Shown: positions 1-13,345, numbered from the stretch's first letter. The stretch: DNA of 64,000 nucleotides from Ypsolopha sequella (GCA_934047225.1 OW203988.1:11070229-11134228); one strand, 5' to 3'. A program made the numbers and translations. The notes: generated by a model not told the origin, from the sequence alone.

Positions 1-2680
1 TGGCATGGTCCTAAAGTTCATTGACTGGCACGTGCGTTGCTTATAAGTGGGTAATACAGTGAGTTCGGTTGACTAACGCATTGCCAATTTTAATTAACTA
101 TTGATTATAGATTCACCATCTTATCTACCGGTCTAAAGAGTTGATGCTAAATATCTAAAGAGTTGATGCTATATATCGTATCTAACTCATTCTGCTCAAT
201 TACAACATTCAAATTTAAAATAATTATATTAATTAATTTCCTTTCTTTAGATTTGGTTAAATTCTTATTCTTATTCTTTATTGTACACAGAAAATAAATA
301 TTTACAATTTTTCCTTATCGTATAACTGGGTTTAGTTTAACTCAAAGAATCATAAATGCATCGTTTTATAATAAAATTGCGTGTTTCTTAAACATTGCTC
401 AAAGAATGCTTACTTTAAAGAGTTTGGTTGAACCAAGTAGTTTGGTTGTCAGGTGTATCGATACCTACTTATATAGGTAAGTATACGCAAGTGCGATTGT
501 CTCCAACTGCCCAACGCTTACGTTAAGATTACTATCGCGAAGTTCTTTACGTTGACTGAATACTTATTTGGCTGCAACGGTTAAACGTTTCTAGGTGGGA
601 ATTATTTTTCAATATTCAATTCTTTATTTGCAATCACGCCTGTAGAAGAGGAATTAGTTCCTGTAATAAAATTAGCCATCCCCAGAATAAAGGTTAACTC
701 ACAATACAATTTTCTTAACCGAATCCTTTTTTTTTCAAATGATAAGATGATCTTTATTTATCAGAAATTTCAAGGTTAAAACATGACTTAAAAAGATACT
801 ATCAAGGTTCATACGTTTAATCTGGCACTCAAGCCAAGGGTCTTCGACCACAGTTTAAAAATCCTACACAGTGCTTCGACAGTGCGGTGCGTGGTGATAG
901 ATACGAATAATTACGCGTGGCATAGAGCTTTTTCTCTCATAATCAATTTTATTACTATCTACAAAATCAATTTCTTGTCCTAGGTTCTTACTAATTGTGG
1001 TTTTAAATGACTTTTATCAAATGAAATAGTAGTACATTCTAGTTTAAAGATTCGTGATACATCTGTGTATCGAGTAAACGATTTATTTATATGTCTAATT
1101 TTAAGTATAATAATCACATTTAGAGTAACGAGTACAATACAGAAATAAATTAATTTATCAACCACGTAATATAAATTCAGAGATAAGAGTTATGTCCAGC
1201 AGCAACAGACGCGATACCTATATCAACTTTGTACGTAGATATTTATTAAATATTTAATCGATCATTCTTATTAATTTTTAATATCATATGTATGAACTCG
1301 ATTTAATTTCTCAATTTTTAATATTATTTATTTTATGTTTAGTAATTTAGTAACAAAATAAAAAGGAATATTAAATCTATTAAATAGTTAAGCAAGTGCT
1401 CTGAATGATGCTGTTTCCCACGAATGAAGCATGACCTTTCTCTCGACTTATTTTTAGCATATCGAAGTTGATAAAGCAGGATTCATTGGTAATGGTAACA
1501 ACAAGTAATGAGAAGGTGTCGCCCGATAAAATTATCGATACCAACAACTTCTTACACTCTTGTTTGTTTGCCTAGGTCTAGGTATAGTCCATTAATTGGT
1601 CTACCATGCATTATCTTTAAAAATACATCTCTCAACTTTATAAGAAATTAATAATGTACTGGAATCCAAAGTTATATCAACAAAAGTGCTAACCAATTCT
1701 GGTGGTTTGTAGTAAAATTAGTTAGGAACGAATGGTGTGGATGGAACCAGAATTTTATGAAATAGGCAGAAGAGTGCGTGTCCGCCAACACAATTTTTTC
1801 GCTTTGTTCATAAAGTGTCTGGGGATTATGAAAGGCAGATGGTTGCAGGAATTCAGTTGAAAACTTATTAATTCATTCACTTATGAATTCATTGAATATA
1901 ATAAATCATTATTATCGATTAGCACTTTTTGTTGTTTCCAAATTAATTTTTGTTGGATTGTTTTTAGCATCATTCACCTTCACATATTTAGCTTTATATA
2001 AACTTGTAATTCTCTATATAGTGTTTGCGCTACAAAAGAAGTCCCCAGTCAAAGTTCTCGTTCTTAAACCGTTAGACTTCTTTTGAAGTGCAAGCTCAAG
2101 TATAATTGTAGTTATTACTTGGAAGAGCAGCGGTTGTTATAGAATTTACAAGAATTTCTTAGTGCATTATAGTGAATATTACAAACCGTGAGGAAGGTGA
2201 GAAGAAGATGTCTCTTTATCCGTGATTCAGCAATGGGTGTAAATCAGGGCCTTGTGCCCGGTAGCAAGCACGAGACGTGGGCGTCACCGGAGCTCTGCCG
2301 AATGCCGATCTCGGCCTGAAGCTAAGCAATAATGCCCTCGACATATAATCAGTCTGCAAACAGGAGCCGCCTCTTCCTTATGAGTGACCTAATTCCTTGT
2401 ACATTACTGAACGCGCAGATTATATTTTGCTGGTCCCGCGCGTCTATAGGTCTTTGTTCAATGTCGAAGCGAGTACAATGAAGGCTTCCAAATCATTTCT
2501 AAGAATGGCTTTAGTTATTCGTATTTTTTTAAACTAAATTTTAAAAGGTTTCTATTTTTTCAGAGCATGGAACGAAGCTTACACCAATAGAGGAATAGGC
2601 CTATTGGGGACACCTCTATAAAAAAAGCGCACCTAGGTTCTTACCTCCCGGGTGGTGTGGAAAGAGAACAGACAGTTAGA
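1..2680. other. AT-rich noncoding stretch, no gene seen
   Basis: No frame shows a recognisable protein domain and there are no convincing exon pairs. A short GC-richer block at about 2225-2345 stands out from the AT-rich background but was not identified. The rest looks like ordinary intergenic sequence. Confidence 0.5.
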
Positions 2681-2684
2681 AATA

Positions 2685-2770
2685 ATTTGGCTAAGTACAA
2701 GTCGGACTCGCGCACAAAGTGTTCTGTACCACCACACAATGTGGGTGCGGAACCCTAAAAACACAGTAAA
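2685..2770 (-). repeat. Fragment of dispersed lepidopteran repeat
   Basis: Contains GTCGGACTCGCGCAC followed by a degenerate GGTTCTGTACC and GCGGAACCCTAAAAA. These are the end motifs, in reverse orientation, of the element seen nearly complete at 31146-31432. The middle of the element is missing, so this is a truncated or internally deleted copy. Confidence 0.6.
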
Positions 2771-3059
2771 TTATAACAATATAGACATCATAGCAACATT
2801 AAGGCGACACAAACATGCCGCTGAAATGGTAGGGCCAGACTAACAATTCGCGGCTCCCGAACGGTTTTTTTTTCTGTAATGTTTACGTAATGATCAACTA
2901 TTAACAGGGACTAATTTCGTTCACCGCCTATTATCATGTTTTTTTTTACATTTTTCGGTCCATTTACAAGCATATGACTACCCTTCTGGGAGCCACGCCT
3001 GACTCCCAGAAGGGTAGGCAGTGACTACATATTTCCATCTGCTACCTCTTTCGCCTCTT

Positions 3060-3175
3060 CCACATCCATCAATCTAGTCATACAAGCTCTTCTATTCCGG
3101 ATACTTATGACATTGCACTTCTTCAATATCTCGCCAGTTTGGTTAGTATACGTCCTTCTAGGGCGGCCTGGTCAA
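3060..3175. repeat. Degenerate dispersed repeat, related to 42433-42520
   Basis: The stretch with CATCAATCTAGTCATACAAGCT and the following TTCTAGGGCGGCC parallels 42433-42520, which has CATCAATAAGGTCATACAAGCT and TTCCAGGACGGCC. Similar phrases occur at LINE 3' ends in Lepidoptera, but no reading frame remains here, so the class is uncertain. Confidence 0.4.
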
Positions 3176-3319
3176 GCTATATACCTTCGACTTGCGCACC
3201 ATAAATTTCTTTCTTCACTCATCCCCTTTACATTTCCAAATTTCCGGTCTTTTTGTATCGGATATAATATTGAACATGATAACATTAAAAAAATGGTACT
3301 TTTTCAGCAGAAGCCTAGT

Positions 3320-3362
3320 AATAGGGTTCCGTTTGGCACCATGCTTGTACGGAATCCTCAAA
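3320..3362. repeat. Short remnant of the GGTTCCGT...GGAATCC repeat
   Basis: TAGGGTTCCGTTTGGCACCA followed closely by TGTACGGAATCCTCA resembles the two ends of the element at 31146-31432 brought together. It is probably an internally deleted copy. Confidence 0.4.
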
Positions 3363-3399
3363 ATGAATTTAAAAATCTCAAAGAAAACTTGAGATAACT

Positions 3400-6140
3400 A
3401 ATCTGAGGTATAAAAGTTCAGAGTTCTTACTGCATAAAAATATCTATCACCCACCAGTTGAGTTTTTAGCCAATTGAGATAAGCAAGTTACCTACTTACC
3501 AATTGGCAGAACTTACTTAGAGTTTAACTAACGCGTTGTTATAAAATGACCCTCTTATGAAGATAAATCACCGTGACATTTTGTCAATAACTTGGTAAAG
3601 GGGAAGTTTCCTTTTGAGTACCTACATAACTTTTATCAACATTGGGATGGCCTCTGATGTATTACATAACCAATGATGATTTATTAACCTTTAGGGAACG
3701 CAATATATCATATTTTAAAGAAGCACAAGACCGTTCACAGTATACTATGATATTATAACAAATACTCGTTTAACTATTCCTAAAAAATCTTTTCAGAGTT
3801 TGTTTTTAAATATATCACGTTATTTGTACCCACGATGTTTATTAAATGAGAATGTGTTCTACATAAGTGCAAAGACCACGAATATTCATAATTCACAAAT
3901 CGTTTTGGAAACCTGTTATTGTAGCTATGCGGATTTTTTAAGGAGTACTCGTAACTTTGGTAGGTATCTATGTTTTAAAACTTTAAGAGACAAAATTTAT
4001 CTTAAAATTCAAGGCTAAAATTAATTTCACAAAAAATACTTACATTTGGACATTTTACATTGGACATGTTTACAATTACGTACCGTTCTTTTGGCATTAC
4101 TTGTATATGCCGCTGCCATAAGTAGCACGCAAATAAAACGGACTAAATAAACTTGTTTCTTAGAATAAATTTTAATAAGAAATTAATAAACTGTGTAAAC
4201 ACCTAAAATTTTAAAATTCTACCTAAGACCACGGAGGGCTAAAAAAATTTAGAACCAAAAAGTGATATGATAACTGATCTCAAGTTATGTATTGCCCATA
4301 CTTCTAGGTGATTGGGAATGAAGGTATTTTGATTATTTTGTAGTAGATTATTTTGATTGAACATTTTTAACAAATTGCGGGGCCACTCTAAACTCTAGGC
4401 GGGCGCGCATACTCCTGTTCTGAGCGTCAATGTCTGGGCAGTCACGTGACGTATCCCACTTGTGCAGATCGATTGTTTTGGCTGCTGGCAGTAAGCCTAA
4501 TTGCTCATGATTCAAGATGTCTTGGCGGACCATTACGTCCACTACTGTATAAAATAATTACGCAACTGGAAGAGCTCAATTTTTTTTAAAGATTTCGATA
4601 AATCAAGCTATGCTTTGAAATCAGTCCTCAGTTTAGGTGAAGTTTCCGGGCAACATTGCTGGTTGAAGTTAATCGCTGGGTTGGTGTTGAAGTCAATAAA
4701 ATGACATATTCGGTAAAGGAAGAAATCGTGCTGTTGCGGATGCTGCTCGTGCGAACTTCCGCAAAGTGCAGCTGAGCCCGCATGCGCGCAGACCACCCCC
4801 ATACACTAATCTTTTGCAATAATAATTGCGCGTACGCACGCCTTGCTTTGGACTAATCAGAGATTTTTAATTTTGTAATGCGGATATTTTTTCCGGATGA
4901 TTTTATTTGTATGAATACTTTAATGGTTAGGTAAAAGCACCTGAAAAGAGCTTTAGATAAAATGCGTATACCTAATGTAGAGTAGAAGCACATATAATAA
5001 CGCAATGTCTTTATTTTGGAAATTAAAGATTTTAATATCATCGATGTCTAGACTGAACTGGCTTTGATAGTGGCCAGTGTGCAGCATAGACAAATTGTCT
5101 ATGGCGTGCAGCAACACACACACAGTGTTATTTTTAAATATATTAACGCGTCTTTTTCTGTTTGAAGTTTTACTGGCTCCTGCAACAGCCATTACGGAAA
5201 AGTACCGAGATCTTGCAGCAAGATTCTTTTTGAGAAAGTCAGTCAATATTAGTTACCTATCTATTTTTGGTTATATTGGTCTTTTAAAAGAACTTACAGG
5301 TTATATGCAGTGCAATCGGGTAGCCGAGCCCTATCTTATACAGTGAATAGTATAGTAGGCACCTTGAGGCTTGAGGTTGTTAACCGGTGCATTAGACGGC
5401 CCAATTGAGGCCACTATGCGAACAGTTCAAGAGCAATTTAGGTTTCGTAGGTCAGTACGCCTTGACATTGTGAATGATATTGTCACCTGTAATATTTGTT
5501 TTTGCAATATGAACCATCCGAAGAGATAACGCGAGATATAATATGTGAGTCTATCGCTTCTTTCGCTAGGCAACAATGTTTCTAAATTATGATTACGTCA
5601 GTGCTAGAGATACCTACAATACTTAGCTAGTTCAATTGCATATAGTAAATTTGCAAATTTTTCAAAGAAATTGTTCTTTAGCAGATAAAATTTATAAAAT
5701 AAGTAAGTTATAGGAACTGCTAAATAATTTACAGAAAGGATAGAAAAAGTAAACAAAAAAGCGGAAAAGGACGGAACGCTAAAAATTTAATCTAGGTACA
5801 TTTGTATTCTTACCACGATACGCATTTCAATGATTTTTGTTGGTTAATTAATTAGTCTTAGAGGTAAGTATTTTGAAAAAAAGAAGTGCAAATCGCACTA
5901 GAGTGGCACGGGCATAACAATATTATGTCCATTGATTTATAAAGCCCAAACCCACTATCTTCTCTATGCACTAATCGCAAACGATGCTGCTGCGGAGCTG
6001 CGCGATAGAGTTGCTTGCCTCCCGAAGGATAGGTATTTCGCCGCGCCGCGCTGCTACCGCAGTGCGAGACGTAGCACGCCGAATATCTTTCAAAAAACAA
6101 AGTTTTTTACTAATTTGCCAATGCCAATGCTTTTAATGAA
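3400..6140. other. Noncoding stretch, no gene seen
   Basis: AT-rich sequence with only short chance open frames and no domain. A GC-richer patch at about 4700-4800 and another at 5985-6070 break the background without any recognisable identity. Confidence 0.45.
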
Positions 6141-6146
6141 ACAAAC

Positions 6147-6539
6147 ATGGATATGGTAAAAACTAAAACAAAAAATACAATAAAACCTGCTGCTCAATTT
6201 AGTCTTAATCATATAAATATGGTCACACAATCAATAATTTTTAAAATAGTTACCTTAATTGAAATTGAAAAAACTATAAATAATTTAAAAAATACAAACC
6301 GTGTTGGTTATGATGAGTTATCAACAAAAGAGCTCAAATTTACTTTAAAGGATTTGGCAGAACCTTTATGTCATTACGTAAATCTTTGCATGGTACAATA
6401 TATTTTTCTAGAGGTAGAAAAGTTAAAGTTAAAGTTATTTAACAAAGACGATAAAGAGGACTGCGATAAATATCGACCAATAGCTTTGACTCATGTGACT
6501 TTCAAAGTTTTAGAGAAGGCCATATATAATCGTTTTTGA
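6147..6539 (+). pseudogene. Non-LTR retrotransposon RT fragment
   Basis: A 130-codon frame reads like the fingers region of a LINE reverse transcriptase. It has an EIEKTINNLKNTNRVGYDELS segment (the usual I-x-x-LK-N-x-x-x-GYDELS block) and later KEDCDKYRPIALTHVTFKVLEK, the family's YRPI-L---FK--EK motif. The catalytic palm with YADD and the endonuclease are missing. The segment between the two blocks is scrambled by small frame changes. It is a relic with no full-length protein. Confidence 0.75.
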
Positions 6540-8570
6540 CAAGTTTAAGGCGTATGACCACGCTAAATAAGCAACTCGATTGGTGTCGGTACAAATATCA
6601 ACGTAAACGACATAGAAATAATGTTCATTTCAGCGTACCTTGAAAAGTGGCTGTTACGACAACCACTGCGTCTCCGGCTAGCGCAAAATAGGAGAAAATA
6701 ATACTTTTCACATGGACGCCATGCACGAAAAAAAAATTTTAAACTTAAATTTTTTAGATCTAAAAATTTCCTATAATTTGGTGAAATAATAATTAAAATC
6801 GCTTTAGGCGTTTGAAAGGAGTAAGAGAATTCTTGTGTTAATCATGTGAAACGATTTCAATTTTTTTTGTCAAAACTTACAATAGGAACAGTTTATGAAA
6901 CTTAAAATTTATTTTTGACTCTATAATGCCTATCATATATTTTTATAAACATTTTTGGTCCACCCGTGTGGGAGGAGTAGGCCTTCAAAGACAGGTCCGA
7001 ATTGCAGTTGGCGTATACAAATACCCTCCCAGTATTTCGTATGCAGAAAAAAGTGTAAGAGCTATATTTGGAGCTAACCAAATAGAACATTGTGCGCCAT
7101 TGTTTAAAAAATGTAAAACATTTACACTAAGCTGCATGTACCTACATTTATGAGGCATGTGTATTTGTGGACACAAATTTTATATTATTTGTGGTAGTAA
7201 CACATACTAGAATACCACGAAAAGCTCAAAAAAATATTACAGTGTGTGTTTCAATTGCATAGTGCAATAAATGCATCTTTTAATAAACCTGTTTACTCAA
7301 TGGCACCAAAACTAAATAATAATCCACCAAATAACATGCGAGAATTAAATTTTATACAATTTCAAAATGCATTATTTAAAATATTAGTTTATAAGTTTTA
7401 TTATAATATTGAGGATTATTATATGAATAATAGCGAAATCAAAATTAATACTGATAATTGTAATTGACATTTTGTATTATTTATGTTTTAGTTAATTTGG
7501 GGGAATTAAGTCGTGTAATTCCTGCGCACACTCTCCAAAATATAGCCTATAAAAACCGAGAGGCACGCAATTTTTCGACAGTTCGGGAGCGTCCTAAAGT
7601 GGTTTGCTTAGGGGGGGGGGGGAGGTGTCCGTTAAGGTGCTACGCTGGGCTACATGGGGTGGGGTATTTTGGAGCCTGAGTTACGTAATAATAATATATA
7701 TTTTTTTCAAAAACCAACAATTTACGCTAATACATTTTTCATTATTAATTGTTATCATTTTACAATTTATTGTATTTAAAAAACTATTGTCGCGGTTTTG
7801 GGACGCACCCTAGATTTATTTACCGTAGTCTTACTTTGAAAAATTACGTTCCACTAACTGGTGGAAGGAGGGAGGGTCCAAGCAAAAGCTACGGTAGGCT
7901 ACGTGAGGGGAGAAGAGTACAAAATTAAACCACGTGGTTTATGGATGCTCCCTTCTCGACATTTGCTATTTAGTTTTTTTTTTAATAAGAACAAAAGTAC
8001 TGGTTATTGGCGTGCGTGAGCCATTCAAGAAAAAAAAACTTTTTTGTTATTGTGGACAATAAGCCCATAACGCTTCCGTTTTAGCAATTAAAAATTAAAA
8101 TTAGAGTTAATCCCTAACACATTTTGAAATGTTTCATATTTAATTTGTGAGTTAGTGAGATGATCAGTTTATACAGTTTATACAAAGGTCAGGCAAAATC
8201 ATGTAATTACAAAACAAGTAACTAGTTTATCATGGGATAAACAACTAAATTTAATTTTTTCGGCTATATTTTCTCCTATTAACTATGTAAGTTAGATAAT
8301 AGGAACAGCTTAATATTCATAGCAGCAAAGTGGCATGCAAGCGGAACCTCGAATCGAGTTCGGGCCTCTCTTGTCATTTGAATGCCGTTGTAATCAATTA
8401 GCTACCCCGACCAATAATTGTACTCGTACATAAATATAGTAACCACCCGCATCAGCGAAATACCCGAATGCCCTGTCCACATATTGCTTACAAATAGGGA
8501 TTGGAATTCGGATATTTGTATTATCCGGATATCCGCCACTTGTTGGTATCCGAAGACGGTCAAATATTAT
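6540..8570. other. Noncoding stretch with a 12-base G run
   Basis: AT-rich, no gene. A run of 12 G residues lies at 7611-7622, in a GC-richer block (about 7560-7680) with repeated CTACG/GGCTAC phrases that recur near 7890-7905. This probably marks a decayed mobile repeat, but no termini could be defined. Confidence 0.4.
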
Positions 8571-8577
8571 CATAAAT

Positions 8578-8848
8578 ATACAAGGTGAATTTGCGAACAT
8601 CGTCCAAATTCATACTTGAGCCTTGGTAAGTGATCAGCATCATGAACCAACAACGATTTTTGTAAAATTCATGAAATGATATTTCCACTCTCCATAGTGA
8701 TTCACTCAGGACTGGGAGTGAATTACTATGGGAAGTCGAAATTTCATTATACGAATTTCACAAAAATTGTTATCGATTCATGATACTGATCACTTACCAA
8801 GCCTCCAATATGAATTTGGACGATGATCAAAAAGTCACCTTGTATAAT
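8578..8848. mobile_element. Foldback MITE of about 270 bp
   Basis: Nearly the whole segment is an imperfect inverted repeat. The left end ATACAAGGTGA is mirrored by TCACCTTGTAT on the right, and inner blocks such as TTGGTAAGTGATCAG and CTGATCACTTACCAA pair across a centre near 8710. There is no coding capacity. Architecture fits a nonautonomous foldback or MITE-type DNA element; the superfamily was not assigned. Confidence 0.75.
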
Positions 8849-9024
8849 AATTTTATTCTAAGAAAAACTGATATAAAAGAGCATATTACAATACCCATTT
8901 CAATATTAAGACCGAAATACTTTGTCAGATTATAACAATATGCTACAGAAAGAAGAGGCTAACATCTCAGAATATTATTCTGAGGCTAACATCACAATAA
9001 TAAATACATAATACTTATCTCTGC

Positions 9025-9112
9025 AAGAAGGCACAGGTCGAGTTTTCGATGAGATCACGACTCATCATCTTCAGGATTCAATTCTCATCGAAAGCTCAAC
9101 CTGTGCCTCCCT
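9025..9112. repeat. Inverted repeat with roughly 25-bp arms
   Basis: GGCACAGGTCGAGTTTTCGATGAGA is mirrored by TCTCATCGAAAGCTCAACCTGTGCC with a short spacer. It is a compact hairpin with no adjoining gene, likely the end or the whole of a small foldback repeat. Confidence 0.65.
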
Positions 9113-9159
9113 GAACAGATAAAAAAGCGAGTTAAATCCGTTTTTAAAATATTCATTCT

Positions 9160-9325
9160 TTTGACCACTATTTCGGAGGTCGCGGGCTCAAATCCCGTAG
9201 GAGCACAATTTGTGTTTGTGTGTGTTTCGGAAAGCAGAAGAATGGGTCTATATTTGTGTCCGAAGTACGGCGATAGAGTATGAAATATGTGTGATCTGTT
9301 GAATATAAATCTTTTTATTTATTTT
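9160..9325 (+). mobile_element. Possible tRNA-derived SINE fragment
   Basis: GTCGCGGGCTCAAATCCCG resembles a pol III B box with its T-arm, and it is followed by a non-tRNA body with a GT-rich stretch and an AT-rich tail near 9310. No matching A box was found upstream, so a 5'-truncated SINE is the best reading. Confidence 0.45.
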
Positions 9326-9329
9326 CAAT

Positions 9330-11790
9330 GCATGTGCTCGTAAAGGCCCACTTTTTATGCATCAAAACCGAACAGAAAGTCGATTATTTTGCCCTAGGGC
9401 TTTATTATTATAATTTTTTTTAAATTTACTTACAATGGTTGGCTAACCTGCAGCCATTCATGTGTACCATAAATGTCATACTTCTTTTTCCACTGTTTAA
9501 CGGCTCTGGATTTTGAGCCAATTAAAATTTAAAGTTCACAAAATTATATTTGTTTTATTTCCTCACACTATGCATTGAAAAACGTAGTATGATACACGGG
9601 CGTGAGAGCAATAAATTACTCGGTTACGTTTAAAACACGAGCGTAGTTATTCCTTTGCGCCCTTGTAGCATAAACTACTATTATTTATAGGGCTCACTTC
9701 ACGTGTGACTTGCTATCCTCAGTTCATACTCGGAAATAACCATGTTCTTTAAAATCATTCTACCACAGCTTAAATTTATACGATTCTACTATAACCTTTT
9801 ATATATGATATGTATAATTTACATGACAACCTAACACGCTTCGCTTCGACTGTCGAGCGTCGTCGGACCTATTTTTGACATTTTTAATATTTTTACTATT
9901 ATACGATTTATTTGCTGACAGATACTATTCTGAGGACGAAATATTTCGGGACAAATCTATTGTTTTGAGGATAAAGTTTTTATTCAAGGGATGAACTATG
10001 ATATTATTGATAAAATCCCACCTTTTGTTTTAGATATAACTGACATCAATTTGGTCATTCAAACCTGGAGATACTATTTATACATTATTTTAATAATTAT
10101 TTTACTATAAATATTATTAGTTAAGAAGTGTAGAAAATTATAATAATTATTTACACGTCTACTTCGTAACTGCATTTTATGTCTATTTTTATATAATCTG
10201 ACTGTCATGGATTTGTTAATAATTATTAGTAGTTAAGAAATGTTAATAATTATAGTAAGTATATTCTCTCCCAGAAAGGCTGATAACCAGGGAGTTATAT
10301 CACACCCCCTTCTAACAAAGATTGGGGAGGCTGTCCACTTAAAATACTGTGTTTTTAAATTGTATGCTATAGTAATGTCAATTTAATGATTAGTGTACTT
10401 ATTTTAATAATAAAATAGCTGTAATAATAATAATATATATTTCAAAATTCAATAAGTATATAAAATATGTTTCGTGTAAGTTACAAATTAAATTTTAGTT
10501 ATATTAAGTTTAGTTAGTTTTGCACAGGCGTTGACAGAGTAATAGCGTCCCACATGCTTCTGTAGCTTTTGGGATCTGAGTCAACGTGCTTTTTAACTTT
10601 TTACTTTGTTTTTACTTTTCCTGTTAATATTTTATGTCATAACAATCATAACTGTGTGATTTGTTAACTAAATCTCATTTTATTAATTTACCTGAGAATG
10701 AAAATATTTCGTGGGGATAGGATATACATACATCCTAAGTCTATTAATTAGAGGATACAAGTTGATGACAAGTATAAACTTTGATAACATAAAATAAAAT
10801 ATATGTAGTTCTCTTTAGGATTTAGTACACAATAATAATAATAATAAACACTTTATATTACATTAAATTACATAATTAATATGTAAAGAACCTTCATTTC
10901 AGTTCCAGATAGAGAGAGGAGAGAAGCAAGTAAGACCATTCCCGCATGTCTGTCTAGACTAGCCCACCAGACAGTTAATTGCGTCGCTGATTTTCTCAGT
11001 CTATTTATATTCATTAAGACGGCAAGCTGTCATACAATTTTAAAGCCACTTAAGAAGTTTATGAGGGCAAGCACCACCGGCCCCTAATCTTGGCAATAAC
11101 TTGTTACAACTTCTTTCATTACATACGCAAGTGGTGGATCTAAATAGAGCTTTATGACGTCTGTGTTGTCCGGTTCCAGGAGACGAAGCTCGTAAAAGTT
11201 CAGAACATGACTCCGGGTTTAACTTTGCGTGTCATAATGTCTGGTCTTCTTCCTATTCTTTGATATTTAAAGTACAAAACAAATGTAAATTCTGGGAGTA
11301 ACCGCCACCTCCCTTTATGGGTTACCCATTTGGAGCTGATGACAAAATTGCTGGCTATTGCACTGATCATCAGCCCTAATTGGTAACAGATGGGAACTTT
11401 TTATTGTACCGTTCCTCTTTATTTATCTTGTCATATACCGAAGCAGATAAATCGCCTTTGTTGATTGCAACGTGCACTTTGCGTCAATGCAGTCGGACGT
11501 CGATTTCAATTTGGCTCCATCCTGCAGGATGCCACTTTCTCAGAGATTACTCATTCATTATTGTTTTTTTCAGTGAACGTTCAAGAGTCGTGCGAGCGAG
11601 AACCACACAATTGGATGATTAGGTACACGGGCATACAAAGGCTAGATTTTGAGAAAGCTGAAAAGAAGGGAGTTCTCGTCTATACGAAAAAGGTTGAAAT
11701 TTGGTACCCATATTGTATTTTTACCAAATCCTTTTTTTAAGATTCCTCATTTGTGTTAGATTTTTTTATCGCTATAATTTTCACGCAATT
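9330..11790. other. Noncoding stretch, no gene seen
   Basis: AT-rich, with (AAT)n microsatellite sequence near 10820-10848. Some phrases at 10260-10350 and 11040-11220 look like decayed repeat tails, but no family could be named. Confidence 0.45.
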
Positions 11791-11798
11791 CTTTAAGA

Positions 11799-11986
11799 GC
11801 TTTTTATTTATAATTACACAATATAACTTTAAATATATACAATAAATAAAAGAAAATTATAACTTGAAATATATTTCGGCCCTTAGTGGGCCGTCATCAG
11901 TCAGGCCGAAATATATTTCAAGTTATAATTTTCTTTTATTTATTGTATATATTTAAAATTATATTGTATAATTATAAATAAAAAGC
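11799..11986. mobile_element. Near-perfect hairpin element, about 83-bp arms
   Basis: The left arm runs from GCTTTTTATTTATAATTA to TTTCGGCC and the right arm returns from GGCCGAAATATATTTC to TAATTATAAATAAAAAGC, around a 22-base loop. A few mismatches only (for example ACTTTAAATA against ATTTAAAATT). A variant of the CGGCC-CATCAG loop motif occurs again near 52670-52705. It is a nonautonomous foldback repeat. Confidence 0.75.
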
Positions 11987-12149
11987 TAATTGAGCCATAT
12001 TATATATTTATTAAATTCTTTGAGAGATAATTTTTTCGGTCCACCGGTTTAGGAGATCAGGGGCATAACACGTAACTGTATTGGTGTTTTACCAAAGATT
12101 TTTCGAAATCGGTGTAGGTAAATATGGCTTTACTTGATATGTTTACAAT

Positions 12150-12260
12150 CAGCTCTTTAAGGCGATATGTAAGAGTTTTAGCGTCCCTTTTACTCCATAT
12201 GCGAAAAAATCCTCAGTGCGAGAGGGACGAATTCGAGGATAAATCGATTTTCCTCGGTTT
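12150..12260. repeat. Degenerate relative of the TTAA element at 21615-22030
   Basis: TTAAGGCGATATGTAAG, followed by CAGTGCGAGAGGGACGAATTCGAGGA, matches in reverse orientation the right part of the element at 21615-22030. The other end was not located. Confidence 0.4.
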
Positions 12261-12845
12261 TTTATTAATATAAAATGTACTAAAGCTGCTATCAAAATTT
12301 CGTTAACCTGATACTATTACAACCCATCTAATAAAATATAACTGCAGTCCATATGTCATTCCAGGAGAATTGTCGAAAAAGACCTAATTTCAATGAATAT
12401 TTGTATCGGGCCGAATTTCTCCAATCGCATGTCTGTTTTAGTGGATCCCTAGAAAAAGATTCCAAAATTAATGTACTATTTTATCTTCACTGAAGTAGAT
12501 ATGAAAGTTCTAAAAGTGTCGATTCTTTTTCCGTAGCGACTTAATACCTACTATTTGGTAACAATATTACTTATATATTTTCAAAAAAGAAGGCTGCTTG
12601 GTATGCGGGCCAGGATTTGCACACAAACAAAGAAAAATTTAAAATATGTAACTTTCACCCTCATATCCCAAAAAATTCCTTACAAAAATAAATGAATGAA
12701 AATGAATATTGAACCCACTAATTTTGACTCAAGTATAGAGTTTGTTGTAGAATTAAGGGCTTTGCTCTACATGAGATCTGCTAACTTTTTAACAGTGAAA
12801 GCGTTATGATGAGTCTTGGCAACCTACTTCACATGAAATGTTTTT

Positions 12846-12900
12846 AATACTAGCTTTTGCCCGCGCCTTCGTCCGTGTGGGTTTCGGATAAAAATTCGAA
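12846..12900 (+). repeat. ACTAGCTTTTGCCCGC repeat motif
   Basis: ACTAGCTTTTGCCCGCGCC is a very common dispersed motif at the ends of SINE/LINE copies in Lepidoptera and other arthropods. A second, more diverged copy is at 30051-30080. About 150 bases downstream probably belong to the same copy. Confidence 0.55.
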
Positions 12901-13256
12901 TCAGATTTTCCCATAGAACTTTAACACCCTGTCAGGCAAAACAATTTTTATTAAAAAAGTAACTTTTCGAAACATATTTATGTCTGATTATTTCTTTTCA
13001 AGAGTTTTATGCCAAGTTTCAATTTAATACACACAGGCAATACAATTTTCTTAGAAACTTGCGTGTCACTCTTTCTCGGGATGATTTTTGAAAAATCCTG
13101 TGGTAGTTTTTTTTTTTGTTATTAATAGTATTTGCACCACAGAACATATTAATAAGATTTGCACCAAGTTTCAAATTCATACACGCAGGGTAAAATGTTC
13201 GATTCAATCGTTTTCACCACATTCTTAGGTGTCAAATAGTAATAATAAATAATAAA

Positions 13257-13345
13257 TCGTCACAACATGAATCCCCGAGGGGGTGTCAGAGGTGAGAGGC
13301 AAGTCACAGTCCATACTCGGTACACCAGCGTTTCACCGACGATTA
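13257..13345 (+). repeat. Short dispersed repeat, copy 1 of 3
   Basis: It begins near CGTCACAACATGAATCCCCG and ends near CGTTTCACCGACGATTA. Related copies lie at 48958-49064 (same orientation) and 60808-60918 (opposite). The ends of the longer copies are weakly inverted (ATCGTC...GACGAT), which suggests a very small MITE. Confidence 0.65.

Noticed and set aside
2225..2345. GC-rich block containing a GATCTCGG...GAAGCTAAGC phrase reminiscent of 5S rRNA
   Set aside because: Only a short phrase matches; the rest of the 5S sequence, its internal control region and a T-run terminator are not evident.
7464..7813. Two overlapping plus-strand frames around the G run
   Set aside because: Glycine-rich segments simply reflect the poly-G tract; no domain, no splice context.
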